Positions 52,642-59,242 of a stretch of DNA of 64,000 nt are shown piece by piece. A model generated the notes under the pieces. It made no database searches, was not told the origin of the DNA, and saw only the letters and a list, made by a program, of their open reading frames with translations. Positions within the stretch are counted from its first letter, which is position 1. Each line of letters opens with the position of its first letter. The position numbers and the translations under genes were made by a program. The DNA lies in the IMG/VR virus record IMGVR_UViG_3300024264_000029, positions 1 through 64,000 of that record; one strand, 5' to 3'. The DNA is from a virus.

Positions 52642-52850
52642 TATTTCATTCCCTTCACAAACGCATCACCAGTTGCATTTGCAAAATCATTCATAGATTT
52701 TACTGCAATTTTTGTGAATGTTGTTTGGGCTTCAATAAAGGCCTTTAGTGGCGCAGACAAAGTTTCGTCTTTTACTAAAGTGTCAACCATTGTTTTCTTT
52801 GTAGTCTGGATATGGTCAATCCAGTAGTTTGTTGTCCAATCATTAATCAT
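52641..52850 (-). CDS. Small helical protein, weakly phasin-like (69 aa)
   Basis: Helical and amphipathic: WTTNYWIDHIQTTKKTMVDT, then LKAFIEAQTTFTKIAVKSMN and DFANATGDAFVKGM. The second half resembles the helix of phasins (polyhydroxyalkanoate granule proteins), but it is too short for a sure match. CAGGAGAAAAAT precedes the start. Coupled to the next gene. Confidence 0.65.
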   Translation of the reverse strand: MINDWTTNYWIDHIQTTKKTMVDTLVKDETLSAPLKAFIEAQTTFTKIAVKSMNDFANATGDAFVKGMK

Positions 52851-52876
52851 ATTTTTCTCCTGTGTGTTTGTGTAAA

Positions 52877-52898
52877 TTCCCCCTAACCATGGGGGGAA
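52877..52898 (-). terminator. Terminator behind the outer-membrane-like gene
   Basis: Stem TTCCCCC / GGGGGAA (7 bp, loop 8 nt) followed on the minus strand by TTT; about 33 bases past the stop at 52931. Confidence 0.7.
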
Positions 52899-52930
52899 GC
52901 GTGCTGATTAAGGAGCAACCCTACAACTAT

Positions 52931-53284
52931 TTAGAAGCTGAATGATGCACCAATGCTAATATCACCCATTCCCCACTCATCGTCTGTAGTGGTTTTTGTA
53001 TATACTTCCAAGCCAGTTACTGAAGTTACTGGTAGTGTTACTTGATATTCCATACCTGTAAATTCAATATCTTCTAGATCCATAATATTTGGGCCAACTT
53101 CTACGTTAGCAATACCAAAATTCCATGTCAAATCAGTTTCAAATGTCAAAGCATTTGTTTCTGTTTCCATGTTTCTTTCTGCTTTAAATTCACTGTCTAA
53201 TGATAGACCATTTCCTAATTCAATCGCTGCGGCCGAACTTGCCAAACCAAGTGCAACAACACTTGCTGTAATAAGAGTTTTCAT
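52931..53284 (-). CDS. Secreted outer-membrane-barrel-like protein (117 aa)
   Basis: Clear signal peptide MKTLITASVVALGLASSAAA with cleavage before IELGNG. The mature 97 residues alternate polar and hydrophobic residues (NALTFETDLTWNFGIANVEV, MEYQVTLPVTSVTGLEVYTK) and end GDISIGASFSF; a C-terminal Phe on a beta strand is the insertion signal of outer-membrane barrels. It may sit in the host outer membrane, perhaps for superinfection exclusion or host surface change; that is inference. AAGGAAATACAGAA precedes the start, just after the tmRNA gene. Confidence 0.8.
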   Translation of the reverse strand: MKTLITASVVALGLASSAAAIELGNGLSLDSEFKAERNMETETNALTFETDLTWNFGIANVEVGPNIMDLEDIEFTGMEYQVTLPVTSVTGLEVYTKTTTDDEWGMGDISIGASFSF

Positions 53285-53309
53285 TTCTGTATTTCCTTTG
53301 TTAAAATTC

Positions 53310-53643
53310 TTATAAATTAAAATGTCACTACTTCTGTTGCTAGGTGAGTGACCAACCCCCTGTGGTTATGCTGCTAGAGCAAACTCAGATGGTGCAAAAT
53401 TATCGTTTGCATTTGTAGTTTGTGGCTGAATAACGTAGGCCAACACGGTAATCTACTCTCATCTCTACACACCTGTCGATCCTAGTTCGCCCCCATCATA
53501 AATGCACTAACTTCGACTACCCATTCGGGCCATCTATGTTCTGCAAAACTTCCTGTTGCAGCAGGACGCAGTGCATTTATGGTGGAGGCGTTGGGTACTG
53601 CCCCCAAGTCCAGTATGTATGTTGAATCGTATCAACAATTACA
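53310..53643 (-). ncRNA. ssrA: Two-piece (circularly permuted) tmRNA gene
   Basis: On the minus strand in transcription order: acceptor half with T-arm TTGGG-GGCAGTA-CCCAA, CGCCTCC and encoded ACCA (3-prime end 53580); an excised linker with stem TAAATGCACT / AGTGCATTTA; the coding half starting GGGGGCG (53488-53494), GAACTAGGATCGACAGG, the tag frame ANDNFAPSEFALAA-stop (53366-53410), and a final hairpin GTCACT / AGTGAC followed by ATTTTAATTT. GGGGGCG pairs with CGCCTCC with G-U as third pair, the alanine identity. P2 can form between GTGTGTA (53466-53472) and TACATAC (53613-53619). This layout is the alphaproteobacterial split tmRNA, which rescues stalled ribosomes and tags their peptides. 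Ends are approximate. Confidence 0.93.
53324..53352 (-). terminator. Hairpin at the 3-prime end of the tmRNA gene
   Basis: GTCACT (53347-53352) pairs with AGTGAC (53324-53329); then ATTTTAATTTATAAG on the minus strand. May be a terminator or a structural end of the coding piece. Confidence 0.55.
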
Positions 53644-53649
53644 AGTATA

Positions 53650-53678
53650 CTTATAACATAGTTTTCCATGTGCGTCAA
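53650..53678 (-). promoter_or_regulatory. Promoter of the tmRNA gene
   Basis: TTGACG (53673-53678), 17-base spacer, TATAAG (53650-53655), placing the start about 53643, directly before the acceptor half. CCATGTG (53666-53672) and CACATGG (53702-53708) form an inverted repeat around the -35 box. Confidence 0.75.
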
Positions 53679-53714
53679 TAGTTTTTCAACTTTTTAATAC
53701 ACATGGTATTTTTA

Positions 53715-54185
53715 TCACACTATCAGTTCGAAGTGTGGGCCATCAATAAATGGTCTGCGATTTTGAGAACGGCGCAAATCAATATATGCATTCATTGCAT
53801 CTTCTGCTGTACCCTCATAAGAACGGATATCACCTTCTGACCATGCTGCTCCCCACTTGACTGCAACACCCTTTTCTTCTGCTGCCTGCTTGAATGCATC
53901 GCAGATGTTATCGTATACATTAATTTCCCACACAACATCTGATCCATCGTAAGCTACGACATCAACTGCATGTGAATATCCACTATCTTGAATAAGGTGT
54001 TTTGACTTCATAGTTTGAGAACGTCCAGATGCTACTAATTTTTCTTGCTCTTCGACCGTCCGAACACCATATGTGACTCCGAAATCAACCGAAGTCAATT
54101 CGATAGCACGTTCTACGACTGCGACCATATCTGGATGGACACCTTCTAATTTAACCTTTGATCTATTTGATAATTTAAATGCCAT
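53715..54185 (-). CDS. Endolysin: M15-type L-alanyl-D-glutamate peptidase (156 aa)
   Basis: Peptidase M15 fold of the T5-endolysin type: GVTYGVRTVEEQEKLVASGR, the zinc-binding SKHLIQDSGYSHAVDVVAYD (His72 and Asp75 as ligands) and the closing DGPHFELIV with the third ligand His. Cuts peptidoglycan stem peptides to release progeny. AAGGATTAGAT precedes the start. Sits just upstream of the tmRNA promoter. No holin is adjacent; the EF-hand membrane protein at 42260 and other small membrane proteins are candidates. Confidence 0.92.
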   Translation of the reverse strand: MAFKLSNRSKVKLEGVHPDMVAVVERAIELTSVDFGVTYGVRTVEEQEKLVASGRSQTMKSKHLIQDSGYSHAVDVVAYDGSDVVWEINVYDNICDAFKQAAEEKGVAVKWGAAWSEGDIRSYEGTAEDAMNAYIDLRRSQNRRPFIDGPHFELIV

Positions 54186-54187
54186 AT

Positions 54188-54805
54188 CTAATCCTTTTCT
54201 GTTTCTATAATATTATCATCTTCATCAACTTCTAATTCATGTTTTGCAAAATCCATACTTATATCTTCAATAGTAACACTAACATCATAATCATTCCAAT
54301 TTGGAGTTTCCCCGCCGGGGCTTATATGTTCGTATTCTGTAGATATAGCAAATAGGATATCTTCTTCGTCTTTCTTTTCTTGATATTTTCCAAGATCAAC
54401 TACCTTTGCAGTTCTATCTATACCAGACATTCTTTCTGCAATATCAATATTATCTTTCCGTTTTAGTTCTTCTAAAACACTCTTTAAAACGTTTTGTTCT
54501 TGGCTAACTTTTTTTAGAGATGTTACGCCCTCAACATCTTCTGGAAATAAGTCTGTTTCTCCAGAAAACCAACCAACATCTTCGCTTGAAAATGTCTTAC
54601 CGTTATGATTATCTAATCGTAATGTTCCTCTCTTAATAAAATCATAACCAGAACTAATTAAAAATTGTTCAACTCGTTCTAAAACATCGCTGATGACCAT
54701 ATCAGAAGCATCAACTGACATGCTCACTCGCATTCCTTCTCTACCATTTTCTCCTTCTACATAAGAAAACTCGAAATCTGCTTCAAAGGTATCTTCAATA
54801 TCCAT
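54188..54805 (-). CDS. Acidic protein of unknown function (205 aa)
   Basis: Start at the second ATG (54805), placed 6 bases after TAGGAG; the first ATG at 54811 is too close to it. Very acidic (DIEDTFEADFEFSYVEGENG, ending HELEVDEDDNIIETEKD). Could be a DNA mimic or regulator because of charge and its place beside a DNA modification gene, but no family is recognised. Ends two bases before the endolysin gene. Confidence 0.75.
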   Translation of the reverse strand: MDIEDTFEADFEFSYVEGENGREGMRVSMSVDASDMVISDVLERVEQFLISSGYDFIKRGTLRLDNHNGKTFSSEDVGWFSGETDLFPEDVEGVTSLKKVSQEQNVLKSVLEELKRKDNIDIAERMSGIDRTAKVVDLGKYQEKKDEEDILFAISTEYEHISPGGETPNWNDYDVSVTIEDISMDFAKHELEVDEDDNIIETEKD

Positions 54806-54814
54806 TATCATCTC

Positions 54815-55621
54815 CTATAAATAATTATCTAAACTATTTTCTGCTTTATATCTTGCGATATTGTTTTTATTGTGTTCCACATCCTTACTATGTATAAAAG
54901 GCATTTCAGAACTAATAGTATAACTAGTTTCGCCTGGGCGTTTGATCTTCCATTCTAGATCGGCATCTTTGGGATAATTCATATCCCATTCACAAGTGGA
55001 ATTTCTATTCATATACTTTCTATCTTTTTTGGTTATTGGATAGATATACCTAAATTGTTTTCCCCATACTCTAGAAAAACCCAACTCGCCCATTTTTTCA
55101 TCATTTGGCCTTGGCCCATACTTCAAATCATCACGGCCCATTTCCTTTTTCATTTTTCTTTGTATAGTTCTGAAATGAACTTTTTCGCCCTTATCAGTGA
55201 CATATACATCGCTCCATATAAATCCCCCATGTAAAAAATTAGCAGATTGATAGACATAGCCAGGCTTGCCTACAATACCATCTGCCCAAGTATACAGAAA
55301 TTTTATATCTGGAGTATTATCTCTCATCCATTTTACTGTTTGAGACAACATCTGACTCTCTGAATTTCTTGGCATAGATTCGTCCATACACATTTTGCCA
55401 ATTTCAAAATAATCTTTTGTAGTCAATTCTGGAAACATTTTCTTAATTGTTCCCATAGGATTTGTTCCCCATCCTAATGTCAGCACACCAACTAATACAT
55501 CTTTATCAAAAAACCCAAGATAGTGTTTAGTCAATCTAGGCATAACAGCAGAATAATGCCTCTCTGCAACAAACAGAGAGGCTGTATTCTTATGAAGTTT
55601 TTTGATATTGAAAGTTACCAT
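54815..55621 (-). CDS. Mom-like DNA modification protein (268 aa)
   Basis: GNAT-fold protein of the phage Mu Mom type: AERHYSAVMPRLTKHYLGFF, LVGVLTLGWGTNPMGTIKK, EIGKMCMDESMPRNSESQML, then FLYTWADGIVGKPGYVYQSA followed by NFLHGG. Mu Mom (about 240 aa) adds a carbamoylmethyl group to adenine N6 and shields DNA from restriction enzymes. Relatives are common in marine phages, mostly untested. Start shares TGATG with the upstream stop. The C-terminal about 50 residues are an extra basic/acidic tail. Confidence 0.82.
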   Translation of the reverse strand: MVTFNIKKLHKNTASLFVAERHYSAVMPRLTKHYLGFFDKDVLVGVLTLGWGTNPMGTIKKMFPELTTKDYFEIGKMCMDESMPRNSESQMLSQTVKWMRDNTPDIKFLYTWADGIVGKPGYVYQSANFLHGGFIWSDVYVTDKGEKVHFRTIQRKMKKEMGRDDLKYGPRPNDEKMGELGFSRVWGKQFRYIYPITKKDRKYMNRNSTCEWDMNYPKDADLEWKIKRPGETSYTISSEMPFIHSKDVEHNKNNIARYKAENSLDNYL

Positions 55622-55884
55622 CAGGCATCCTTCATCATGAATGAACGTTGTTTCTTTGGATCGCCCCAGACTTCACGAGCATTAATTTTAATCTTTCTAC
55701 GATTAGTTTCATTCTTGTTTGGATTGTCGATAGTCAAAACAACATTCCTACCTTTTGACCACGCTTGGCGCTGTCTTAGTGCATGTTCCAAAGTACCCTT
55801 TGCACGTTTAGTACATCCAGACTTTGCAACATTTCTACGTTCACCTTTAGAAACGTATTGATCTCTTGATTTTTTACCAGCCAT
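55621..55884 (-). CDS. Basic small protein (87 aa)
   Basis: Strongly basic (KKSRDQYVSKGERRNVAKSG, HALRQRQAWSKGRNVVLTID), likely nucleic-acid binding by charge. Start overlaps the upstream stop (TAATG) and its stop overlaps the Mom-like start, so the three are translationally coupled. Family not recognised. Confidence 0.75.
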   Translation of the reverse strand: MAGKKSRDQYVSKGERRNVAKSGCTKRAKGTLEHALRQRQAWSKGRNVVLTIDNPNKNETNRRKIKINAREVWGDPKKQRSFMMKDA

Positions 55885-56180
55885 TAACCTAATCCTCTCG
55901 CCCAGCTTTGAAGACGTTCAAATCTAAATGAGCGCCATCCTTCTTTTTCTAAATCCCAAACTACAATAAGATTATCATCTTTTTCTTTTGGAATATCACC
56001 TTCTGCCTCAGTTGGATTATCAGGATATGGAATCATACGTGGATTTGTAGTACACATCATATCACGAATAGTTCCATCAGCCTTTTCAAACTTTACAAGG
56101 CACTTTCTTTTTGACAGATCTTCCTTTAGTTGACTTCGCTTTGCTTCGTCCACTACTACTTCGTTTTCGTTTTCCGACAT
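55884..56180 (-). CDS. DUF2693-like SH3-barrel protein (98 aa)
   Basis: Core pattern KCLVKFEKADGTIRDMMCTT then NPRMIPYP and LIVVWDLEKEGWRSFRFERL matches the small beta-barrel DUF2693 family of phages and plasmids (recalled, not searched). AAGGAAACTAAAG precedes the start. The first 31 codons overlap the C-terminal codons of the upstream gene in another frame. Confidence 0.7.
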   Translation of the reverse strand: MSENENEVVVDEAKRSQLKEDLSKRKCLVKFEKADGTIRDMMCTTNPRMIPYPDNPTEAEGDIPKEKDDNLIVVWDLEKEGWRSFRFERLQSWARGLG

Positions 56181-56709
56181 CTTTAGTTTCCTTTTTACTT
56201 TCTATAACATCATCTCTAATTTTTTCAAAGTGTTTCCAATGTTTGGGTGTATCATTGTAACGTCCATTATACAATATATTCCAGTCTTTGTCAATAGAAT
56301 TCCAATACATCAAATGAAAGTTTTCTGCTTTGGTTTTTGCCTTTGCATATATCATATCGCCAGGAAATTCTAATTTTTCATAAATTAAAGAATCATCAAA
56401 CTTTGCCTTGGGTGTTGGTTTTGGATATTTTTTTAAAACTGGTTGTGCGGCCTTGGTTTTGGGTGGGCGGTCATAATACACAGTTTTATTCTGTGGAATA
56501 GTCCACTTTTCATCTTCCTGTTCCAGCGCCTTTTTCTTATCGGCCTCAATTTGTGCCTTTGTTCTGCGCTTGCGTTTCTTCTTCACTGGAGATTTTTTTG
56601 GCGTGTCTTCTTCCAAATGGTCAAAGATATCACGAAACTTTGGTGTCGCTGCTCGAGCGGCTTCCATTTCTGCTTTAGTTCTGCGTTTTCGTTTAGGTTT
56701 CTGAGTCAT
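56086..56709 (-). CDS. Lysine-rich protein with RRTKAEM repeats (207 aa)
   Basis: Contains two basic repeats, KRRTKAEMEAARAATPKFRD and KRRTKAQIEADKKKAL, each a phage-typical RRTKAE(M/I)E motif, then a middle with FHLMYWNSIDKDWNILYNGR, and a basic C terminus (KRKRSSSGRSKAKSTKGRSV). Likely DNA- or RNA-binding. The last about 95 bases overlap the next gene in a different frame. Start overlaps the upstream stop (ATGA). Confidence 0.75.
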   Translation of the reverse strand: MTQKPKRKRRTKAEMEAARAATPKFRDIFDHLEEDTPKKSPVKKKRKRRTKAQIEADKKKALEQEDEKWTIPQNKTVYYDRPPKTKAAQPVLKKYPKPTPKAKFDDSLIYEKLEFPGDMIYAKAKTKAENFHLMYWNSIDKDWNILYNGRYNDTPKHWKHFEKIRDDVIESKKETKDVGKRKRSSSGRSKAKSTKGRSVKKKVPCKV

Positions 56710-56953
56710 CTTTTTTTCTTCCTAACAGATTTTGTTGCTGTTTTTCCAACAACTGGTCACGAATATCAACAACACTTTCGTTGTTAACCATATCAATTAT
56801 TAAATTAGTAAGATTTATTTCTTGATTCAGATAGTATACTTTTTGTTTCAACTTGTCAAGTTGTTTTAAGTAATATTCCAATTCTTTTTCTTTTCTGACT
56901 TTTTGTTCAATATAGTCAGTAAGCAAAATTAATTTTTTTTCTTTTTCGGTCAT
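56693..56953 (-). CDS. Coiled-coil small protein (86 aa)
   Basis: Helical protein with heptads (EKELEYYLKQLDKLKQKVYY, then NQEINLTNLIIDM). Starts just 18 bases downstream of tRNA-Thr; no ribosome site stronger than TTGGAATTGTA is visible. Function unknown. Confidence 0.65.
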   Translation of the reverse strand: MTEKEKKLILLTDYIEQKVRKEKELEYYLKQLDKLKQKVYYLNQEINLTNLIIDMVNNESVVDIRDQLLEKQQQNLLGRKKDDSET

Positions 56954-56971
56954 TACAATTCCAATATTAAA

Positions 56972-57047
56972 TGGTGCCCGTCGAGAGACTTGAACTCCCG
57001 ACCTACTGATTACAAATCAGTTGCTCTACCAACTGAGCTAGACGGGC
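56972..57047 (-). tRNA. tRNA-Thr (anticodon UGU)
   Basis: 76-nt cloverleaf: acceptor GCCCGTC / GACGGGC, anticodon stem ACTGA / TCAGT with loop TTTGTAA, T-arm with GTTCAAGTC, encoded CCA. Reads ACA. Confidence 0.95.
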
Positions 57048-57224
57048 CTATTTAAGTGTCATCTCAATTTTAACCAGTACTACACTACCATCAATTTCCA
57101 TTGCAGCAAAAGTGTCTGCTTGTTGAATTCCCATTTCTTTAAAATTTTTAGTAGTTGATAAACGAATGTTGCCGTCACTATCAGTGTTCCATGTATCTTT
57201 ATTTGCTGTCACTTGATTTCTCAT
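57048..57224 (-). CDS. Small protein between SET-domain gene and tRNA-Thr (58 aa)
   Basis: GGAGTAAATA precedes ATG at 57224. Sequence TANKDTWNTDSDGNIRLSTT, then MEIDGSVVLVKIEMTLK, suggests a small beta structure. The stop codon lies next to the tRNA-Thr 5-prime end. Family unknown. Confidence 0.7.
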   Translation of the reverse strand: MRNQVTANKDTWNTDSDGNIRLSTTKNFKEMGIQQADTFAAMEIDGSVVLVKIEMTLK

Positions 57225-57227
57225 TAT

Positions 57228-57512
57228 TTACTCCATATTATAAAAAGTATATTCACATGTTATTTCTTCACCCGACCTAATGTCTCTGGTCGCCACGATA
57301 AAGTATCTACTGTCTCTTCTAACCTTTTCTATGTTAGGTTCGCTAGAATGGTTGTAGAATGCGCCTATAGGGGTTCGTATTAGTTCTTCCCCCCAATGAA
57401 AGTGAGACATACCTAATTCAGTACCCTTTGCAATTGGTTTACATGCAAACAGTCCTAGTCCTTCAATATCAGAATTATGAATTGTTAAAAAGTCTGGTAA
57501 AGGTTTATACAT
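57228..57512 (-). CDS. Minimal SET-domain protein (94 aa)
   Basis: SET-fold signs in order: SDIEGLGLFACKPIAKGTEL (SET-N), RTPIGAFYNHSSEPN (residues 47-60; the NHSxxPN cofactor/pseudoknot motif) and IRSGEEITCEYTFY (residues 79-91; the catalytic-Tyr region). SET proteins methylate lysines using S-adenosylmethionine. Usual domains are about 130 aa, so this lacks the variable SET-I insert and may be a stripped-down enzyme or a binding protein. Expressed in the tRNA-rich early operon; target unknown, perhaps a ribosomal or RNA-polymerase protein. Confidence 0.82.
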   Translation of the reverse strand: MYKPLPDFLTIHNSDIEGLGLFACKPIAKGTELGMSHFHWGEELIRTPIGAFYNHSSEPNIEKVRRDSRYFIVATRDIRSGEEITCEYTFYNME

Positions 57513-57524
57513 CTTTTTCTTTCT

Positions 57525-57599
57525 TGGCTCCGGCGGTAGGGGTCGAACCTACGACCAATTGATTAACAGTCAACTGCTCTACCACTGAGCTACGCCGGA
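57525..57599 (-). tRNA. tRNA-Asn (anticodon GUU)
   Basis: 75 nt; acceptor TCCGGCG / CGCCGGA, anticodon loop CTGTTAA, T-arm GGTTCGACC, discriminator G with encoded CCA. Confidence 0.95.
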
Positions 57600-57606
57600 A
57601 TGTTTT

Positions 57607-57683
57607 TGGTCGGAGTTAGAGGATTCGAACCTCTGACCCTCTGCTCCCAAAGCAGATGCGCTACCAGACTGCGCTAAACTCCG
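57607..57683 (-). tRNA. tRNA-Pro (anticodon UGG)
   Basis: 77 nt; acceptor CGGAGTT / AACTCCG, anticodon stem TCTGC / GCAGA with loop TTTGGGA, T-arm GGTTCGAATCC, encoded CCA. Confidence 0.95.
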
Positions 57684-57841
57684 TTTCTTGTTAAAAGATC
57701 GAGAACAACATTTAATTCATAAATTGCTTTATCTAAAACTAAATGTGCAGTTTGATTATCATTCTTTTTCTTTTCTTCGTGAAGAAACTCTAATCTTACC
57801 TTTATATAGTCTTCTGCTTCAGGTTTGCTTCCTCTACGCAT
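57674..57841 (-). CDS. Small helical protein overlapping tRNA-Pro (55 aa)
   Basis: ATG at 57841 follows GAGGATATATT. Sequence RRGSKPEAEDYIKVRLEFLH then NDNQTAHLVLDKAIYELNVV is helical and charged. The final ten bases, including the TAG stop, lie inside the tRNA-Pro gene. Function unknown. Confidence 0.6.
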   Translation of the reverse strand: MRRGSKPEAEDYIKVRLEFLHEEKKKNDNQTAHLVLDKAIYELNVVLDLLTRNGV

Positions 57842-58182
57842 AATATATCCTCATTTTATTGGTTGTGGGATTAACCATGATCCCACGCGCACTTATTAAG
57901 TTCAGTGACCCTTTTGTGTGTCTTCTGCGACATTGCAAGGTAACAACACTTGACCTTTATTAATGTGTAGGTGGGATTTAGGAATACCCACAATTCCAGA
58001 ATGATACATCCTCTATCAAACTATCTGAAAAGCCTCATATCAAACTAGTTAGGTTTGAAATCTAGCACTCCCTGTCTCCAGAGTCTACCAGTGTCACTAC
58101 AACTATGAGCCAAGTTAGGGGCTGTATTACCCCCATTTCCTTGCACTACAATCCCTACTCCGTCGAGTTTGGATTTTTTATT
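57842..58182 (-). other. 341-base gene-free stretch between tRNA-Gly and the 55-aa gene
   Basis: No convincing ORF. It holds a perfect 7-bp hairpin GTGGGAT / ATCCCAC (57865-57871 with 57880-57886), a weaker GTGGG / CCCAC hairpin (57971-57975 with 57987-57991) and an imperfect direct repeat cctctatcaaacta / cctcatatcaaacta (58010 and 58033). It may encode a small structured RNA processed with the tRNAs, or be a remnant of lost tRNAs. Confidence 0.5.
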
Positions 58183-58256
58183 TGGAGCGGATGGAGAGAA
58201 TCGAACTCTCGGCTTTAGATTGGAAATCTAAGGTATTACCATTATACGACATCCGC
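58183..58256 (-). tRNA. tRNA-Gly (anticodon UCC)
   Basis: 74 nt; acceptor GCGGATG / CATCCGC, anticodon stem TTAGA / TCTAA with loop TTTCCAA, T-arm AGTTCGATTCT, encoded CCA. Confidence 0.95.
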
Positions 58257-58257
58257 A

Positions 58258-58569
58258 TTAAACTTCTATATCTACAAATTCACCTTCCGTATAGGCAGCT
58301 GGAACACTAGTTCCATAAGCATCATATCTTGCCTTTGCTTGGTCTCTCAACGATTGAATTTCTTTCATACGTTCTTCAACTTGTCGAGTTTGTTGCAGTT
58401 TAAGATCAGTACGTGTAGATGCTTCAACAACACGAATACGTTCCTTTTCCATAGGAGGCATAATATGCTCACTATTTGGATAGACATTAGGATGTCCATA
58501 AATTTGCGCTTGTATTTTTTGATGCATATCAAATGGCATTCCATTAGTCGGTAGCGTTTTCATTTTCAT
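58258..58569 (-). CDS. Hypothetical protein (103 aa)
   Basis: TAGGAAAGG lies right before the start; a second ATG two codons on is equally possible. The N terminus is Pro/Met/His rich (LPTNGMPFDMHQKIQAQIYG, SEHIMPPMEKERIRVVEAST), then a coiled-coil helix (LQQTRQVEERMKEIQSLRDQ). It lies between tRNA-Arg and tRNA-Gly, so it is co-transcribed with them. Unknown function. Confidence 0.7.
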   Translation of the reverse strand: MKMKTLPTNGMPFDMHQKIQAQIYGHPNVYPNSEHIMPPMEKERIRVVEASTRTDLKLQQTRQVEERMKEIQSLRDQAKARYDAYGTSVPAAYTEGEFVDIEV

Positions 58570-58580
58570 CCTTTCCTAAT

Positions 58581-58657
58581 TGGCCTCCACTAGAGGATTC
58601 GAACCTCTGACCTAGTGCTTAGAAGGCACTTGCTCTATCCAGCTGAGCTAAGTGGAG
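58581..58657 (-). tRNA. tRNA-Arg (anticodon UCU)
   Basis: 77 nt; acceptor CTCCACT / AGTGGAG, anticodon stem AGTGC / GCACT with loop CTTCTAA, T-arm GGTTCGAATCC, encoded CCA. First gene after its promoter. Confidence 0.95.
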
Positions 58658-58677
58658 TTTTGTTTCTTACTTAATAT

Positions 58678-58706
58678 AATCTATCATATAAAATATGATT
58701 CGTCAA
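58678..58706 (-). promoter_or_regulatory. Promoter of the tRNA operon
   Basis: TTGACG (58701-58706), 17-base spacer, TAGATT (58678-58683), about 20 bases before tRNA-Arg. The spacer holds the palindrome-like ATCATATTTTATATGAT. Confidence 0.75.
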
Positions 58707-58712
58707 TAGTTT

Positions 58713-58898
58713 TTATCCACTTAAAGCTTTAGCAATTTGTCTTTTTTTATGATCCCGGCCCATTATATATGCTAGTTCAAATAATCTGGCCAGTTTTGGA
58801 TCGTTTTCAATATAATTTTCATTTCCAACAATAACAGTTCCTGTATTAGTATCTACAGAAACGTTATAAATTCCATCTTCTTGATATTCAATACTCAA
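58713..58898 (-). CDS. Hypothetical protein (61 aa)
   Basis: Short beta start (GIYNVSVDTNTGTVIVGNEN) then a helix (DPKLARLFELAYIMGRDHKK). It begins four bases after the upstream stop. Part of a run of six small coupled genes read from the promoter at 60067-60095. Function unknown. Confidence 0.7.
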   Translation of the reverse strand: MSIEYQEDGIYNVSVDTNTGTVIVGNENYIENDPKLARLFELAYIMGRDHKKRQIAKALSG

Positions 58899-58902
58899 AA
58901 GA

Positions 58903-59094
58903 TTAACCCTTCATAAATTGTAAGGCAGAAAAGCGCATATGTTCATAATTGCTCCATGCTTTATCAAAAAGTTCTTGATTTTCTTCTGAGTTTGGTGTAG
59001 AAAACTCACTCAAAAATTGAACTTGGGCCTCATTATATTCTAATCCTCTAGAATACAATTCACCAACTCTCATTGATACTCGATCTTCTGCCAT
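58903..59094 (-). CDS. Hypothetical protein (63 aa)
   Basis: Start chosen because AAAGGAG lies 7 bases before it. Helical, acidic (YNEAQVQFLSEFSTPNSEEN, AWSNYEHMRFSALQFM). Overlaps the upstream gene by 35 bases. Function unknown. Confidence 0.7.
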   Translation of the reverse strand: MAEDRVSMRVGELYSRGLEYNEAQVQFLSEFSTPNSEENQELFDKAWSNYEHMRFSALQFMKG

Positions 59095-59242
59095 CTTCGA
59101 ACTCCTTTTCTATTTCTGTTATCATATTATGCAATTTAAAAAACGACATATCTATATGTATATCAGGCGTTTCACTTTTTCTATAGAATTTTAAGAAATT
59201 GCTACGAATTTCTAATAAATCCACTAAATATTTTTGTTCCAT
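59060..59242 (-). CDS. Hypothetical protein (60 aa)
   Basis: Helical (YLVDLLEIRSNFLKFYRKSE, MSFFKLHNMITEIEKEFED). Overlaps both neighbours (19 and 35 bases), typical for compact early phage operons. Function unknown. Confidence 0.6.
   Translation of the reverse strand: MEQKYLVDLLEIRSNFLKFYRKSETPDIHIDMSFFKLHNMITEIEKEFEDGRRSSINESW

Noticed and set aside
57930-58010. 36-residue minus-strand ORF (MYHSGIVGIPKSHLH start)
   Set aside because: GAGG abuts the ATG with no spacing and nothing else supports it; left inside the gene-free stretch.
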